A stretch of 64,000 bases of DNA from Leptospira chreensis (GCF_016919165.1 NZ_JAFFPS010000071.1:1-64000), one strand, 5' to 3'; numbered from the stretch's first letter, positions 1 to 9,492 are shown. Numbers and translations are program-made. The notes: a model not told the origin generated them from the letters alone.

Positions 1-770
1 TGTTCTTCACAAGTCACAATGGCCCCGCATTCTTTTGCTTTGGCGATGATGGCTTCTTTATCCAAAGGTTTGATGGTCGCCATATTAAGAAGGCTGGCAT
101 TGATTCCTTTTTCTTTGAGTAATCCCACAGCAATCATAGCTTCGTTTACCATCACACCGTTGGCAATGATACAAACGTCTTTTCCTTCGGAGATGACTTC
201 TGCTTTTCCAATTTGGAACTTGTAGTTTTCTCTTTCAATCACAGGGATTGCCGGACGACCCACTCTCACATAAACAGGACCTTTAAAATCTGCAATGGCA
301 TGAATGACTTGTTTGGTTTCATTAAAATCAGAAGGACAAATCACAGTCATTTCAGGAATGACTCGCATAATTGCAAAATCTTCAATACACTGGTGAGAAG
401 CACCGTCCTCTCCGACAGTGATTCCCCCGTGAGACGCAACGAGTTTCACGTTTACTTGTGCCAAAACAACACTGTAACTAACTTCTACCCAAGCACTACC
501 AGATAAAAACATAGAAAAACTAGAACCAAAAGGTACAAATCCAGAAAGGGCAAGACCTGCCGCATGACCAACTAAGTTTTGTTCAGCGACACCAACGTTA
601 AAAAATCGTTCAGGATATTTTTTCTTAAAATCCGCAGTTTTAGTGGAACCGGAAAGATCCGCATCTAAAACCACGATATCCTGTCTGGAGTCACCTAACT
701 CAACTAAGGCTTCACCGTATGCATCTCTTGTTGCTTTTTTGTCCGCTGTGGATTGGCTAGGTGCTCCCAT
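1..770 (-). CDS. Transketolase, C-terminal subunit (partial, runs off left edge)
   Basis: I translated this leftward frame by hand from the ATG at 770. It gives about 256 residues and is still open at base 1. It reads as the pyrimidine-binding (middle) domain plus the start of the C-terminal domain of a split transketolase. Visible family features are V-L-D-A-D-L-S near residue 25, [11 protein letters not shown] with the catalytic Glu of the pyrimidine domain, and [11 protein letters not shown] with the usual His/Asp pattern. The enzyme moves two-carbon ketol units in the pentose phosphate pathway with thiamine diphosphate, and in split forms needs a separate N-terminal subunit, which should lie outside the window. 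Its ATG follows the metK stop by two bases, and its AAGGA ribosome site sits in the end of metK, so the two are co-transcribed. A DXS-like enzyme is less likely. Confidence 0.9.
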   Translation of the reverse strand, partial: MGAPSQSTADKKATRDAYGEALVELGDSRQDIVVLDADLSGSTKTADFKKKYPERFFNVGVAEQNLVGHAAGLALSGFVPFGSSFSMFLSGSAWVEVSYSVVLAQVNVKLVASHGGITVGEDGASHQCIEDFAIMRVIPEMTVICPSDFNETKQVIHAIADFKGPVYVRVGRPAIPVIERENYKFQIGKAEVISEGKDVCIIANGVMVNEAMIAVGLLKEKGINASLLNMATIKPLDKEAIIAKAKECGAIVTCEE

Positions 771-772
771 AA

Positions 773-1939
773 TTATCCTTTTTTTAAAGCTTCCGCTTTA
801 TCAGTTTTTTCCCAAGTAAAAGTACTACCTGTTCTACCGAAGTGGCCATAAGCCGCTGTTTCTTGGTATTTTCTTCCTTTTCCAAGAAGATCCAAACCAT
901 CCACAATTCCTTTCGGAGTGAGTTTGAAGTTTGCTAGAACTCGTTTTGAGATTTCTTCGTCAGAAATAGTTCCTGTTCCGAATGTATCCACAAGAACCGA
1001 TACAGGTTCTGCAACACCAATTGCATAAGCAAGTTGCACTTCACATTTGTGAGCAAGACCAGCTGCTACAACGTTTTTCGCAATATAACGACCGATATAC
1101 GCTGCAGAACGATCTACTTTAGATGGATCCTTTCCAGAGAAAGCTCCACCACCATGACGACCCATTCCACCGTAAGTATCTACGATGATCTTACGTCCTG
1201 TAAGACCAGTATCACCATGTGGGCCACCAATCTCAAATTTACCGGTAGGGTTGATAAAATAACGAGTGTTCACAAGAAGTTCTTTTGGAATCATTTTTTT
1301 GATACATTCCTCAATCACTGCTTCTTCGATTTGTTTGTGAGTCACACCTGGTTTGTGTTGTGTAGAAATCACAACAGTGTCCACTCTCTTTGGTTTTCCA
1401 TCTTCGTATTGGATGGTTACTTGTGATTTTGCATCAGGACGGAGCCAATCGATTTTGTTTGTATGGCGAAGTTCGGAGAGATGTTCCAAAAGTTTATGAG
1501 AGTAATAAAGCGGAGCTGGCATCAGTTCCGGAGTTTCTGCAATCGCAAAACCGAACATAAGACCTTGGTCCCCTGCTCCTTGTTCTACGTGTAAACCCTC
1601 TCCTTCGTTGACCCCTTGGGCAATGTCAGGTGACTGTGCGTGCACGTGAGATGCAACCACAGCAAAATCAGCATCGAAGTACATATTGATATCGTTATAA
1701 CCAATTTTACGAATGACATCGCGAGCCACTTCTTGTGTGTCTACTTTTCCTTTACTGGTGATTTCACCGGCAATGACTACGAGGTTTGTTGTAACAAGAG
1801 TTTCACAAGCCACACGAGATTTTGGATCTTGGGCTAAATACGCATCGAGAATGGCATCAGAGATTTGGTCGCAGACTTTGTCCGGGTGTCCTTCAGATAC
1901 GGACTCGGAAGTGAAGATATAGTTTTTAAGAGAGGACAT
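773..1939 (-). CDS. metK: S-adenosylmethionine synthetase
   Basis: The 388-residue product has the normal full length for MetK, which makes S-adenosylmethionine from ATP and methionine in the cytoplasm. Signature stretches include S-E-G-H-P-D-K at 15-21, the ATP-binding [10 protein letters not shown] at 121-130, and the glycine-rich G-G-G-A-F-S-G-K-D loop near residue 265 that carries phosphate-binding lysines. The ATG at 1939 is preceded by AAGG about eight bases upstream. Only 25 bases separate it from the acyltransferase stop at 1965, so there is no room for a SAM riboswitch directly upstream. It is the fifth gene of a leftward operon and is followed immediately by the transketolase subunit. 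Confidence 0.98.
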   Translation of the reverse strand: MSSLKNYIFTSESVSEGHPDKVCDQISDAILDAYLAQDPKSRVACETLVTTNLVVIAGEITSKGKVDTQEVARDVIRKIGYNDINMYFDADFAVVASHVHAQSPDIAQGVNEGEGLHVEQGAGDQGLMFGFAIAETPELMPAPLYYSHKLLEHLSELRHTNKIDWLRPDAKSQVTIQYEDGKPKRVDTVVISTQHKPGVTHKQIEEAVIEECIKKMIPKELLVNTRYFINPTGKFEIGGPHGDTGLTGRKIIVDTYGGMGRHGGGAFSGKDPSKVDRSAAYIGRYIAKNVVAAGLAHKCEVQLAYAIGVAEPVSVLVDTFGTGTISDEEISKRVLANFKLTPKGIVDGLDLLGKGRKYQETAAYGHFGRTGSTFTWEKTDKAEALKKG

Positions 1940-1964
1940 ATTTTTTACCTTACTTGGTTAAACT

Positions 1965-2702
1965 TTAGATTTTAGGCGGTACGTCAATAGAATTGTCGGG
2001 GTATAGTCCACGCACATAGGATTCTAGGGTTTCCGCATTTTTCCCCATGGCAATTTCCAATTTTTTGGCGTATTCGTCCATTTGGCTCTCGGAAAGGCCT
2101 TTGGGAACAAAGAACGGCTCCCCGTATTGGATAAAAAGCCGTGCCCCAAATTTAGGGAAAAAATGCCTATCCCAACTTTTGAAAGTGTAAGCCCTGTCAT
2201 AACAAGAATGCAAATACAGAATGGGAAATCCGGTGAGAGAGGCGGTCACAATGACCCCAGGTTTTACTTCTCGTCTCGGGCCTTTGGGTCCATCCACAGT
2301 AAAGATAGGAACAGCACCATGTTTCATTTCTTTTAGGATATTACGGAATGCGCCAGTGCCCCCTCTTGTGGAAGAACCCCGCACCGAACGAAGGTTAGAT
2401 CGAGCAAAGGTTTGGTGGATGATCTCTCCATCTTTGGATTGGGATACAAGAGCCACCATATCCGCTTTTTTCTTTCGTTTCAAATACTGGGTCGCATGTC
2501 TGTAAAGAGAAAGTGTGGTTTCATGAAAAACAGCAATGATATATCCAGAACCTTTTTCAATGGTCTTCGCACTCTCGGCAGGGATGATGAATTTTTGGTT
2601 TCGTATAAAAAGATACCAAACTCTGACGATGAAGTGAACCACCCAACTCAAGATGATGTATTTGGTTTTGGAATAGGGTTTTTGTTTGTTGTCTGGAATC
2701 AA
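1965..2702 (-). CDS. DUF374-family lysophospholipid acyltransferase-like protein
   Basis: The 245 residues match the DUF374 branch of the lysophospholipid acyltransferase superfamily. There is an N-terminal membrane segment (about 16-34), then A-V-F-H-E-T-T-L near 57-64 at the place of the usual His-containing acyltransferase box, R-G-S-S-T-R-G-G-T-G-A near 108-118, and D-G-P-K-G-P-R near 137-143. Members are thought to acylate lipid A or phospholipid precursors at the inner membrane, but the substrate here cannot be read from sequence. The start is TTG at 2702, overlapping the stop of the preceding gene by four bases (TTGA), with AAGGA nine bases upstream. The overlap implies translational coupling to the NAD(P)-binding protein gene. 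Confidence 0.85.
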   Translation of the reverse strand: MIPDNKQKPYSKTKYIILSWVVHFIVRVWYLFIRNQKFIIPAESAKTIEKGSGYIIAVFHETTLSLYRHATQYLKRKKKADMVALVSQSKDGEIIHQTFARSNLRSVRGSSTRGGTGAFRNILKEMKHGAVPIFTVDGPKGPRREVKPGVIVTASLTGFPILYLHSCYDRAYTFKSWDRHFFPKFGARLFIQYGEPFFVPKGLSESQMDEYAKKLEIAMGKNAETLESYVRGLYPDNSIDVPPKI

Positions 2703-3391
2703 AAAGAGTGGTCCTTACCGATTTCCCAAAGGACATCGTTTTCATAAATTTTCACTGTAGGTGCCGCACCCGGCTCTGGTTTATTGTGTAACAAAGAATG
2801 AATCATGGATTTTGCCACATACTCACCAGGAATCGGTTTGTATTTTTTGAGCCCAAGGAGTCCAAAAGGAATGAGATTACCAAGAAACTCTCCCACTTTC
2901 TCCCCCACTCGGACTTCTTCTCTTTCTCCAATGAGAAGAGAGGGCCGAAAGATTCCTAAAAAAGGAAATTGTAGGTTACGTAGTTCTGTTTCAATTTCCC
3001 CTTTCACACGATTATAAAATATCGAAGAATTAGGATCCGATCCCATTGCGGTGATGATATAAAATCCTGGAATCTTTTTTGTTTTTGCTTGTTTGGCTGC
3101 GAGCAGTGGGTATTCGTAATCGATTTCTTTGAATTTTTCTTGGCTCCCTGCTTTGTTAATTGTTGTACCCAAACAACAAAAAACAGCATCGATTCCATCC
3201 GGAATGGAAACTTTCCCCGCTTTAAAATCCTCCCACTGAACCTTTACCACTTCAATGGGAACATTGGGATTGGAGGCAGATTGCGAGTTTCTCGCCCAAA
3301 CAATTACCTTTTTGATTTGGGGATAAAAAACAAGAGAGAGTAACACTTGTTTACCGATAAGGCCGGTTCCACCAAGGAGTAATATTTTCAT
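2699..3391 (-). CDS. NAD(P)-binding Rossmann protein (HTATIP2/NmrA-like)
   Basis: The 230-residue protein opens with the dinucleotide-binding motif G-G-T-G-L-I-G at 7-13 and continues with D-A-V-F-C-C-L-G-T-T and F-Y-I-I-T-A-M-G-S-D segments. These are typical of the atypical short-chain dehydrogenases related to HTATIP2 and NmrA. Some members are redox sensors and others are reductases, so the substrate is unknown. It begins at ATG 3391 with GGAG six bases upstream, overlaps the PilZ-gene stop by ATGA, and overlaps the next gene by TTGA. It is therefore locked inside an operon with a PilZ protein, an acyltransferase and metK, perhaps in envelope lipid metabolism (inference from neighbours only). 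Confidence 0.8.
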   Translation of the reverse strand: MKILLLGGTGLIGKQVLLSLVFYPQIKKVIVWARNSQSASNPNVPIEVVKVQWEDFKAGKVSIPDGIDAVFCCLGTTINKAGSQEKFKEIDYEYPLLAAKQAKTKKIPGFYIITAMGSDPNSSIFYNRVKGEIETELRNLQFPFLGIFRPSLLIGEREEVRVGEKVGEFLGNLIPFGLLGLKKYKPIPGEYVAKSMIHSLLHNKPEPGAAPTVKIYENDVLWEIGKDHSF

Positions 3392-3735
3392 TTGATCTCC
3401 AAACTACGTGCGAGCATGGAATCGGTAAGATTGAGTCTTTCCTGGAACTGGATTCCTGCAATATGGTAGATTACATTTTTGATTTTTGAGTTTTGAGTCC
3501 ACATAACAGTTCCTTCAAAGAACATCCGTTTGGTGCCTTTTGCCCAAACGATACTTCCCAAAACTTGGGACTCAATTTCATCGCTGAGTAAGTCATCCTC
3601 ACCCAAAAAACAAAGGCCTTCTTCCGAAATATTCCCTAACTTTCCGAATAGTGTAATCCCTTCCAAATCTAGATGGACCTCAAATTCAGAAAAGTCACCG
3701 GGGGATATTCTTGGAAGCCTTCGCTCACTTTCCAT
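3388..3735 (-). CDS. PilZ-domain protein
   Basis: This small protein (115 residues from the ATG at 3735) carries the two marks of a c-di-GMP-binding PilZ domain. These are R-R-x-x-R near the N-terminus and N-I-S-E-E-G about thirty residues later, followed by a beta-rich body with G-I-Q-F near the end. PilZ domains bind cyclic di-GMP and alter partner proteins, which suggests control of the neighbouring MBOAT acyltransferase or of the lipid genes downstream (inference). A TTG at 3750 would add five residues. Neither start has a clear ribosome site, so the ATG is preferred because it places the R-x-x-x-R motif close to the N-terminus as usual. Its stop overlaps the next gene by ATGA. Confidence 0.8.
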   Translation of the reverse strand: MESERRLPRISPGDFSEFEVHLDLEGITLFGKLGNISEEGLCFLGEDDLLSDEIESQVLGSIVWAKGTKRMFFEGTVMWTQNSKIKNVIYHIAGIQFQERLNLTDSMLARSLEIK

Positions 3736-3782
3736 AGCAACAAGGTACAAGGATTCCCATTATTGGAAACGAAAAAAGCAAA

Positions 3783-5243
3783 TTAGAACTGAAAGTAAAT
3801 GAAAGGAATAGAGTTTTCTGGTGTAGCTAAATTCAAGACAAGAAAGACAATCGGATAGAGGGCAAATTCCAAACTGGCCGGGATTTGTTTCCCTTTTCCC
3901 TTTTCAAAGATCAAATAACCAATGGCATGGCCTAAATATAGGAAAAATAGGACCCAAAGGAAGTCTTTCCACATATAAGGCCGGATTTGTCCCGCTTGGA
4001 AGGTAAAGATCCCCCGAATGTGAATCCAGGCATTTTCCCAAGTGAGGGAACGAAAAAATACACCCCCAAAAAAGAAAACGGAACTATTAAAAAGATTCTG
4101 GAAAAGCCAAAGAGGAGCGTCATACCAATGTTTTGTTGTCGCATTCTCTTTTTTGATCGGGAACCATTCCCGCCAAATTTCTTCCAAAACATAAAAAATT
4201 CCGTTGAGAGAACCCCAGAAAACAAAGGTCCACTGGGCTCCGTGCCAAACCCCGCTCACAAACATGGTAAACCAAAGGTTGAATTTTCGTCTTACGGATA
4301 TTACTCGACTTCCACCCATAGGAATATAAATATAATCGCGTAACCAGGAATTTAAGGTCATATGCCAACGGCGCCAAAAACCAGAGACAGAAGTAGCAAG
4401 GAAAGGAAGATTAAAATTGGTGGGAAGTTTATAACCGAGTAACATAGCACTTCCAATGGCCATATCCGAATATCCACTAAAATCTAAATAAACTTGGATT
4501 CCACCCAAAACAGCGGCAATGATCAAAGCATAGGCGTGATGACCCGATGGATCTGCATAAATGGTGTCAATGGTAGGAGCCACCATATCGGAAAGGACTG
4601 CTTTTTTAAAGTAACCCAAGATAAAAAATCGAATCGCCACACGAAACTCAATGTCTTCCAGTTTTTTGGGACTGTACAATTGCGGCATAAAGGTTCTTGC
4701 AGTCACAATCGGACCTGCCACCAGTTGTGGGAAAAAACTCACAAACAAAGCAAACCGAATGAAGTCTTTTTCGGCTGGAATTTCTTTTCTATAAACATCA
4801 ATGGTATAAGATAAAGATTGGAATGTAAAAAAGGATATTCCCGCCGGGAGAATGATTTTTAGAATAGGCAAAGCATCTGCACCAAACATTGGATTGGTGA
4901 CTGTATTAATAGAGGTAACAAGAAAGTTATAGTATTTAAAAAATCCCAGAATAAATACTAAATTAGTAATCAAACTAAAGAGTAAGAGATAATACCTTAC
5001 CTTCTCCCTGGTTTCTTGGCTTAGTTTGAGTCCTACATAGTAGTCGATCGCAGTGGAAAGTAGGATGAGAGCACCAAAGCGGTAATCCCAAGACATGTAA
5101 AAGAAATAACTACTAATGAGTAGGAATATATGTAAGATTCGTGTTTCTCTGGATTGGTTGGAAAAAATGGCAGGGAATAAATACCAAACAGTAAAAAAAA
5201 CGAAGAGAAAGAAGACAAAATATTCAAAATCAGAAAAGATCAA
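3783..5243 (-). CDS. MBOAT-family membrane O-acyltransferase (AlgI-like)
   Basis: The 486-residue polytopic membrane protein has about ten hydrophobic segments and the hallmark MBOAT stretch W-R-R-W-H-M-T-L-N-S-W-L-R-D-Y at 290-304. The putative catalytic His lies in G-V-W-H-G near residue 334. Family members such as AlgI and DltB pass acyl groups across the inner membrane to sugars or teichoic acids. The acceptor here is unknown, and no alginate genes are nearby. The start is TTG at 5243, with AGAAGG upstream and an N-terminus that fits the family pattern. It ends about 50 bases before the PilZ gene and probably heads the leftward operon. No AlgJ/AlgX-like SGNH partner is adjacent. Confidence 0.92.
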   Translation of the reverse strand: MIFSDFEYFVFFLFVFFTVWYLFPAIFSNQSRETRILHIFLLISSYFFYMSWDYRFGALILLSTAIDYYVGLKLSQETREKVRYYLLLFSLITNLVFILGFFKYYNFLVTSINTVTNPMFGADALPILKIILPAGISFFTFQSLSYTIDVYRKEIPAEKDFIRFALFVSFFPQLVAGPIVTARTFMPQLYSPKKLEDIEFRVAIRFFILGYFKKAVLSDMVAPTIDTIYADPSGHHAYALIIAAVLGGIQVYLDFSGYSDMAIGSAMLLGYKLPTNFNLPFLATSVSGFWRRWHMTLNSWLRDYIYIPMGGSRVISVRRKFNLWFTMFVSGVWHGAQWTFVFWGSLNGIFYVLEEIWREWFPIKKENATTKHWYDAPLWLFQNLFNSSVFFFGGVFFRSLTWENAWIHIRGIFTFQAGQIRPYMWKDFLWVLFFLYLGHAIGYLIFEKGKGKQIPASLEFALYPIVFLVLNLATPENSIPFIYFQF

Positions 5244-5305
5244 TGGGACATGCCTTCTATTCAGACCAGATTCTTCGAAAAAATAACAATGTCAATCATT
5301 TCGGC

Positions 5306-5322
5306 TTGCAGAGGGTTGCAGA
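5306..5322. promoter_or_regulatory. Direct repeat TTGCAGA x2, possible operator
   Basis: Two copies of TTGCAGA start exactly ten bases apart (5306 and 5316) in the 131-base gap between the divergent MBOAT and DUF3332 genes. One helical turn of spacing would put both on the same DNA face. No binder is known and chance cannot be excluded. Confidence 0.25.
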
Positions 5323-5374
5323 ATCGCCTAAGATTGGTCTCTAGTTTTTTTAGTTCAGAACTAAGAGGTAAAAA

Positions 5375-5881
5375 ATGAAAAAAATATTAAAAACAGCTCT
5401 TGTGGGACTTTTGTCCTTTGGTCTTCTTTCCAATTGTTTTGGAAAATTCGGCGCAATCAAAGCAGTATACTCGTTTAACGGAAACATCCAAATTGGATCA
5501 GGTAAACTCGCTAGTTTCTTTCGCTCCTTACTAATGATCTTCCCTCTTTATATTGCATATGGAATTGGAAGTTTCTTAGACATTCTCGTTTTTAACCTGA
5601 TCGAATTTTGGACAGACCGAAATCCAATCGCAATGGCTGAGTATGACTTTGATGGAAAATTAGTAAAAGAATATTCACAAGATGGCAAAACCATCACTCT
5701 TACTTACTCTGAATGGGGAAAGGTTTTGAAAATGGAAGCTCCTACAGAAAAAGGAACAGAAACTGTCTATTTCCTAAAAGACAAACCTGAAAAAGCATTC
5801 CGTTTAGTGAATGGCAAATATGTAGAAATCCTCCAAGCGAGTGGACCAATCCTTCCTCCTACAGGCATAAAACAGTTCTAA
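5375..5881 (+). CDS. DUF3332-family lipoprotein
   Basis: The 168-residue protein has a clear lipoprotein signal ending in L-L-S-N-C with the Cys at about residue 21. A second hydrophobic stretch follows (about 49-76), then a soluble tail with repeated beta hairpins. The layout and the sequence N-C-F-G-K-F-G followed by N-L-I-E-F-W-T-D-R-N-P match DUF3332, a family of unknown function common in Gram-negative bacteria. AGAGGT lies five bases before the ATG. It appears to be a single gene with its own promoter region in the divergent gap, followed 51 bases later by another lipoprotein gene. Confidence 0.85.
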   Translation: MKKILKTALVGLLSFGLLSNCFGKFGAIKAVYSFNGNIQIGSGKLASFFRSLLMIFPLYIAYGIGSFLDILVFNLIEFWTDRNPIAMAEYDFDGKLVKEYSQDGKTITLTYSEWGKVLKMEAPTEKGTETVYFLKDKPEKAFRLVNGKYVEILQASGPILPPTGIKQF

Positions 5882-5932
5882 CAGCAACATTGCCCCTAAT
5901 TTTAGGGGCAATCTATGGCCGATACTTAAACT

Positions 5933-7006
5933 ATGAATCGTTTCTATTTGGTTTCTTTCCTGTTACTCCTTTCTTTCGGATGTGAAACTCCGCAACAGGT
6001 AATCACCCCCACTTTTCCTACACATACAGAACAAATCAATCTCAACCGCATCCGGATGATTACCAAATCCGAAGCAGTCCATTCAGAATCCAAAGAAGGG
6101 AAAAAACCTTTGGCCCAAGAGCCGGGAGTGAATGTAGAGTATTCGGAAAACAAAATTCCCTTCATCCAGTTGGATTTGTTTTTTGAAGATGCAGGAATTA
6201 GTATCATCGAAGAAATCATTGCCGGCACTATTTTAGATCACCATATCATTGTGATAAACCAAAAGGGTGAGATTATCGCCAAACAACCAGTCAACTTTCA
6301 AGCGTATGAAATTTTGGAAACAAAAACAGAAGTGATGCGTAACAAAGTGATTGTGGGTGAATCTAAAAAACCAGTAAAGGTGAATAGCACAAGTCCAGAA
6401 ACTAAAATCTCACGGGAAGCCATTGAAAGACAATATACGGATAGAGACACAGTTCCTCAAGTTTTGGAAATCCAAGATGGAAAAGTTCCAAACCCAGGAG
6501 AATACATCAGTATCTATTTAGAACTCACCTTTGTGAACCCACAACTCGAGCCCAATTGTGAATCTTACTCTGGAAACTGTAATGGTCCCAAAGATTATTT
6601 TTTTGAAGATGTGACAAGACGCAATCGTAGGGAATTAGATATTTTAAGAAACCGTTATGTGGACGGGGAAGTGGCGCAGTTTCCTAATCTCACAAAAGAT
6701 GAACAAACAGACTTTAAAACAAATATCAAAACCAAAATGGAATCCACGAATGGTGTGTATGGTCCCAAACACGGATTTACAAAATTTATGTTTCGAGAAT
6801 GGAACTTAGTTTCTTCTCCGAGATACTTTCGTATTTTGTCTGTGGTAAAAAACGGAAAACAATCCTTACAAGACGATCGAACGGATGAAAAAAAACTAAC
6901 CGAAGAATCTGGTGAAAATTCCAAATCGGAACATAACGATACCCATTCGATTTTTGATTCTCCAACGCATACAAAACATAAAAAAAGAACGATCCCTACC
7001 CCTTAA
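5933..7006 (+). CDS. Hypothetical lipoprotein
   Basis: I do not recognise this 357-residue protein. It starts with a short signal peptide and a lipobox L-S-F-G-C at residue 17, so it is likely a lipoprotein on the periplasmic side or the cell surface. The middle has a C-x6-C pair near residues 203-210 that could form a disulfide. The C-terminal 50 residues are rich in Lys, Glu, Asp, Ser and His and look disordered. It follows the DUF3332 gene in the same direction and faces ssb, with a weak hairpin between them. Confidence 0.75.
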   Translation: MNRFYLVSFLLLLSFGCETPQQVITPTFPTHTEQINLNRIRMITKSEAVHSESKEGKKPLAQEPGVNVEYSENKIPFIQLDLFFEDAGISIIEEIIAGTILDHHIIVINQKGEIIAKQPVNFQAYEILETKTEVMRNKVIVGESKKPVKVNSTSPETKISREAIERQYTDRDTVPQVLEIQDGKVPNPGEYISIYLELTFVNPQLEPNCESYSGNCNGPKDYFFEDVTRRNRRELDILRNRYVDGEVAQFPNLTKDEQTDFKTNIKTKMESTNGVYGPKHGFTKFMFREWNLVSSPRYFRILSVVKNGKQSLQDDRTDEKKLTEESGENSKSEHNDTHSIFDSPTHTKHKKRTIPTP

Positions 7007-7016
7007 GTAATGATAA

Positions 7017-7041
7017 CGGGTGATGGGATTTCCAACACCCG
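7017..7041. terminator. Possible terminator hairpin between convergent genes
   Basis: CGGGTG at 7017-7022 pairs with CACCCG at 7036-7041 in the 47-base gap between the converging lipoprotein and ssb genes. A short TTTT lies ten bases beyond on the + strand. The stem is only six pairs, so this is a weak call. Confidence 0.35.
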
Positions 7042-7053
7042 CCAAATTATGTT

Positions 7054-7407
7054 TTAAGCAACCTTTGATTCTTTTTTGCGAACACTGTCAAAACGCACGG
7101 TAGAAGCGGTCACTTTGATTCTGGATTTGTTTTCCCCTTCTGGACTTTTCCATCGGTTTTGTTTCAGATTTCCCATCACGGTTACCTTACTCCCTTTTTT
7201 TAGGTATTCGACACAGTTCTCTCCCAACTTTTCCCAAGCCTCCACCTCAAAGTAAGACACATCTTCCTTATCCTTACCTTCTTGGTTGTTAGCAGTGTGA
7301 TTGACTGCCAATGTGAAATTAGCGAGTGACTTACCTCCCGCAATGGTTCTTTCTTCTGGATCTGCGGTTAAATTTCCGTCCAGAATGACATACGATAGAT
7401 TTTTCAT
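7054..7407 (-). CDS. ssb: Single-stranded DNA-binding protein
   Basis: The 117-residue protein is an OB-fold SSB. It has the expected opening strand (L-D-G-N-L-T-A-D-P-E), then A-N-F-T-L-A-V-N, then Y-F-E-V-E-A-W-E-K-L-G-E-N-C, and K-G-S-K-V-T-V-M-G. It is short: the long acidic tail of E. coli SSB, which recruits repair enzymes, is missing. The protein ends in a basic K-K-E-S-K-V-A instead. It could be the short housekeeping SSB of spirochaetes or an accessory SSB. AGGA lies upstream of the ATG. It stands alone, convergent with a lipoprotein gene and divergent from a histidine kinase. Confidence 0.9.
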   Translation of the reverse strand: MKNLSYVILDGNLTADPEERTIAGGKSLANFTLAVNHTANNQEGKDKEDVSYFEVEAWEKLGENCVEYLKKGSKVTVMGNLKQNRWKSPEGENKSRIKVTASTVRFDSVRKKESKVA

Positions 7408-7544
7408 TTGAGTATCCTAAAATCAAAATACTTAGACATATAACACCGGAGCGGTTTTCTACGAGTTGGTTGTAAAAAAAGGCCAATTCCTACTAATTTT
7501 ATAGAATCAACGATCCACAATTCGCATTTCGGATAGACAACCGA

Positions 7545-9068
7545 GTGGAACCAGTGAAGAATTTCTTTGTGGGACTTCCCGATTCAGAAATACTCCACCT
7601 AGTAACAGCTATTAGCCGTGAATTGGTTTGTTTACACGAACCAGATGGAACTTATATTTATGTGAGTCCTAACTCCGAAAAAATCATTGGTTATCAATCT
7701 GAGGAACTTGTTGGCAAAAATCCTTACGATTTTTTTCATCCCGATGAAAGAAGACTGATCCAAGAACGGTCACACCAACCCCTACTTCGTGGGGAAGTAA
7801 ACATTCATACAACTTTCCGATTTTTGCATAAGAATGGAACCTACATCTGGCTACAGTCTGACAACCGTTTAACGATCCATCCCAACACTGGACAAAAATA
7901 TTTACATACGTCTTCCAGAGATATTTCTGATAAAATAGATACCGAAACAAATTTGGCACTGGCCGAACGCAGGTTCAAAACGTTGTTCCATGATTCTCCA
8001 ATTGGACTCGTACTCACTGGAAAACAGGGTTACATCGATGAATCCAATGAGTCCTTTGCCAATTTTTTGGGTTATAAAAGTTATGAAATTGTCGGAAAAC
8101 ATTTTTCGGATATTAGTTCCGTGGATGAACTGGAAGAAAACTTAAAACTGCGAGATGAAGTCCAAAAAGGAATCATCGACAACTATTCCATTGAAAAACA
8201 ATACATTCATAAATCGGGAAACAAAGTTTGGGCTTATATCACAGTCACTGTCCTTCGGGATGATGGCGGCCATCCCATCCATTACCTGGCACAAATCATC
8301 GACATTGATGAAAGAAAAAAATCAGAAACTTTGCTACGCGAAAACAATGAACACCTAAAGGCCGCAACCAATTCTCTCTTAACTCAAAACAAACAACTCC
8401 AAGCCTATAACCAAATCATTTCCCACCACTTACGGGCTCCTGTGAGTAACCTAAGAAGTCTTTTGGATTTGATGCAAGAGACAAACCAACTTCCAGAAAT
8501 CAGAGAATTGGAAGGGCATCTGCAAGAGGTAACCAAAACCTTGGAGACTGTTCTTTCCGAACTCATCACTACATTAAAAATTAAAAATCCAGATTCCTAT
8601 AAACAGGAATCCCTAAAGATTTCTGAGTCCCTCTCCAATGTGCTGGGACTGATGGAAGGCGAACTGAGAGAGAAAGAAGTCGAAATCCAATCCAATTTTT
8701 CGGGAAAAGAGACGGTCTTTTTCTCCAAAGAATTTTTAGAAACGATTTTCCTACATCTTTTGAGCAATTCGATCCGGTTTGCCCATCCCCACAGGAAACT
8801 TCGGATTTCGGTAGAATCCTTTGCCGCGGGATCTCAGACGGTAATTTCCTTTTCCGATAATGGAATTGGGATCGATTTAGAGCGTTATGGTGATCAAATT
8901 TTTCAGCTTCGAAAGACTTTTCATCGTCAGATAAGTGGGAAAGGTTTGGGGTTATTTTTGATTCAGTACAAAATAGAATCGGTAGGGGGGAAGATTGAGG
9001 TGAGTTCCAAACCCGAGGAAGGCGCTACCTTTCTTATGTACTTCCCCGAAGGAAACGAGGCCAAATGA
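7545..9068 (+). CDS. PAS-domain sensor histidine kinase
   Basis: The 507-residue protein has no signal peptide or membrane segment, so it should sense a cytoplasmic cue. Two PAS domains (about 15-130 and 140-255) are followed by a short coiled coil. A histidine phosphoacceptor region has S-H-H-L-R-A-P-V with His294 at the acceptor position. An ATPase domain follows with L-L-S-N-S-I-R-F (N box), D-N-G-I-G-I-D and G-K-G-L-G-L (G boxes). The start is GTG at 7545 with GGA about ten bases upstream. Its stop overlaps the next gene, a lone receiver protein, by ATGA, so the two are almost certainly a signalling pair. Confidence 0.92.
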   Translation: MEPVKNFFVGLPDSEILHLVTAISRELVCLHEPDGTYIYVSPNSEKIIGYQSEELVGKNPYDFFHPDERRLIQERSHQPLLRGEVNIHTTFRFLHKNGTYIWLQSDNRLTIHPNTGQKYLHTSSRDISDKIDTETNLALAERRFKTLFHDSPIGLVLTGKQGYIDESNESFANFLGYKSYEIVGKHFSDISSVDELEENLKLRDEVQKGIIDNYSIEKQYIHKSGNKVWAYITVTVLRDDGGHPIHYLAQIIDIDERKKSETLLRENNEHLKAATNSLLTQNKQLQAYNQIISHHLRAPVSNLRSLLDLMQETNQLPEIRELEGHLQEVTKTLETVLSELITTLKIKNPDSYKQESLKISESLSNVLGLMEGELREKEVEIQSNFSGKETVFFSKEFLETIFLHLLSNSIRFAHPHRKLRISVESFAAGSQTVISFSDNGIGIDLERYGDQIFQLRKTFHRQISGKGLGLFLIQYKIESVGGKIEVSSKPEEGATFLMYFPEGNEAK

Positions 9069-9463
9069 CTCCCAAAATTTGTGTCATCGACGATGATAAA
9101 ATCTACCAATTCACTACTAAGAAGATCATCTCCAATGCAGGAATCAAAGGGGACGTGCTCGTGTTTTCTGACGCGGAAAACGCACTGGATTTTTTTCATA
9201 CGGAAGTGCAAAATAAAGACCAACTTCCCGATATCATCTTTCTCGATATCAATATGCCCTTTATGGATGGTTGGCAATTTTTAGATGCCTTCGAAAAAAT
9301 CATCCCTCAGTTTCCAAAAACCATCGAAGTGTTTTTAGTGAGTTCATCTGTAGACACAGCTGATACAGATCGCGCCGCAAAAATTCCGATCATCTCCGGA
9401 TACATATTCAAACCATTTACGAAAGAAAAACTTTTGGAATCACTTTCACACGTCCAATCTTAG
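9065..9463 (+). CDS. Single-domain response regulator
   Basis: The 132 residues form one receiver domain with no output domain. The acidic pocket is I-D-D-D at 8-11, the phosphorylation site is Asp61 in L-D-I-N-M-P, and the conserved Lys lies in F-K-P-F-T-K-E near the end. Such stand-alone receivers act by protein contact or as phosphorelay intermediates. The ATG overlaps the kinase stop by four bases, so it is very probably phosphorylated by the upstream PAS kinase. The downstream gene starts 29 bases later and may be in the same transcript. Confidence 0.93.
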   Translation: MTPKICVIDDDKIYQFTTKKIISNAGIKGDVLVFSDAENALDFFHTEVQNKDQLPDIIFLDINMPFMDGWQFLDAFEKIIPQFPKTIEVFLVSSSVDTADTDRAAKIPIISGYIFKPFTKEKLLESLSHVQS

Positions 9464-9492
9464 CTTGTCATCATTTTGCTTCGTATATAGAA

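Noticed and set aside
1034..1426. Long antisense open frame inside metK
   Set aside because: A shadow of metK codon bias; no start signal and no recognisable protein.
1940..1964. Possible SAM riboswitch before metK
   Set aside because: The gap is only 25 bases and lies inside an operon, too short for any SAM riboswitch class.
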